Part shown: one piece after another, positions 23,548 through 24,031 of the stretch
Numbering within the stretch: the first letter of the stretch is position 1
Layout of the letters: each line of letters begins with the position of its first letter
Origin: Candidatus Thorarchaeota archaeon SMTZ1-83
GTDB lineage: Archaea > Asgardarchaeota > Thorarchaeia > Thorarchaeales > Thorarchaeaceae
Direction of reading: 5' to 3'
Assembly: GCA_001563325.1 (NCBI GenBank)
Contig: LRSK01000031.1
Coordinates: 1 to 24,031, forward strand
DNA: 24,031 bases
Program-made: the position numbers and the translations under genes
The notes under the pieces: model-generated
The model's input: only the letters and a program-made list of their open reading frames with translations
Database searches by the model: none
Told to the model about the DNA's origin: nothing

Positions 23548-23630
23548 AGGTTGACCCACAAAGGATGGAAGCAATCACATTACAACTCACAGTCTTGACA
23601 ACTCTAGGTACTGTGCGAGTCACGTTTTTG
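23548..23630 (-). repeat. 23S-flank repeat, copy 6 (the copy adjacent to the true 23S rRNA)
   Basis: This is the sequence directly 3' of the 23S rRNA on the minus strand and the best reference for the repeat family. Related copies occur at 22511, 21025, 20531, 18620 and 18234, all in the same orientation. It may contain part of the 3' processing stem of the pre-23S, but its 5' partner lies outside the window, so this cannot be tested here. Confidence 0.8.
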
Positions 23631-23631
23631 A

Positions 23632-24031
<400 letters not shown>

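Noticed and set aside
18234..23630. The repeats as classical integron attC sites.
   Set aside because: The ends do not show paired RYYYAAC/GTTRRRY core sites or the imperfect palindrome expected of attC, and no tyrosine integrase is in the window. The cassette-like layout is reported without this claim.
18234..23630. The repeats as a CRISPR array.
   Set aside because: Spacing ranges from about 0.3 to 1.9 kb, the intervals contain genes, and copies are too diverged.
23548..23630. A C/D-box guide RNA in the 23S flank.
   Set aside because: A CTGATGA lies nearby at 23527-23533, but no paired C, D, C' and D' boxes with suitable spacing were found on either strand.

Overview
This window looks like a piece of an archaeal chromosome, most plausibly an Asgard (Thorarchaeota-like) genome. 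The lineage is an inference. The evidence is the archaeal-type 3' end of a 23S rRNA on the minus strand at the right edge, TATA-like promoters, frequent GTG/TTG starts, an archaea-typical dihydropteroate-synthase-like protein, and secreted membrane-anchored proteins rich in N-glycosylation sequons.

Left part (1-6257). A truncated AMP-forming acyl-CoA synthetase (minus) is followed by a decayed tandem duplication. The ancestral unit was a membrane-anchored, glutamine-amidotransferase-like protein (minus) plus a SnoaL-like gene (plus). Both membrane-protein copies survive, one SnoaL gene is intact and the other is an eroded remnant. Then come a protein with two internal repeats and a Tyw3-like SCSG motif, and a UbiA-type prenyltransferase.

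Middle part (6258-13792). This is a compact locus for reductive pyrimidine catabolism: a fungal Fcy1-type cytosine deaminase (cytosine to uracil), a PreA-type dihydropyrimidine dehydrogenase, a dihydropyrimidinase, a beta-ureidopropionase, a class III aminotransferase (beta-alanine to malonate semialdehyde) and a CoA-acylating (methyl)malonate-semialdehyde dehydrogenase (to acetyl-CoA). Together they could convert cytosine, uracil or thymine to acetyl-CoA or propionyl-CoA. A ferritin-like protein lies at the end of the dehydrogenase operon. The genes are arranged as divergent pairs. A perfect 15-nt palindrome lies in one divergent promoter, and its half-site recurs in the next.

Right part (13898-24031). 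Mostly small membrane proteins of unknown function, an NTF2/SnoaL-like protein, an archaeal DHPS-like protein and an extracytoplasmic tandem nitroreductase (SagB-like), ending at the 23S rRNA. The most unusual structure is here. The roughly 60-90 nt sequence immediately 3' of the 23S rRNA is repeated at least six times, always in the same orientation, between 18.2 and 23.6 kb, with one gene in each interval. One copy also carries a degenerate copy of the last ~80 nt of the 23S rRNA, and a weaker one may follow the other paralogue. The region reads like a cassette array, or a decayed serial duplication, anchored on the 3' end of the rRNA gene. No integrase, transposase, CRISPR array, tRNA or 5S rRNA was recognised in the window.
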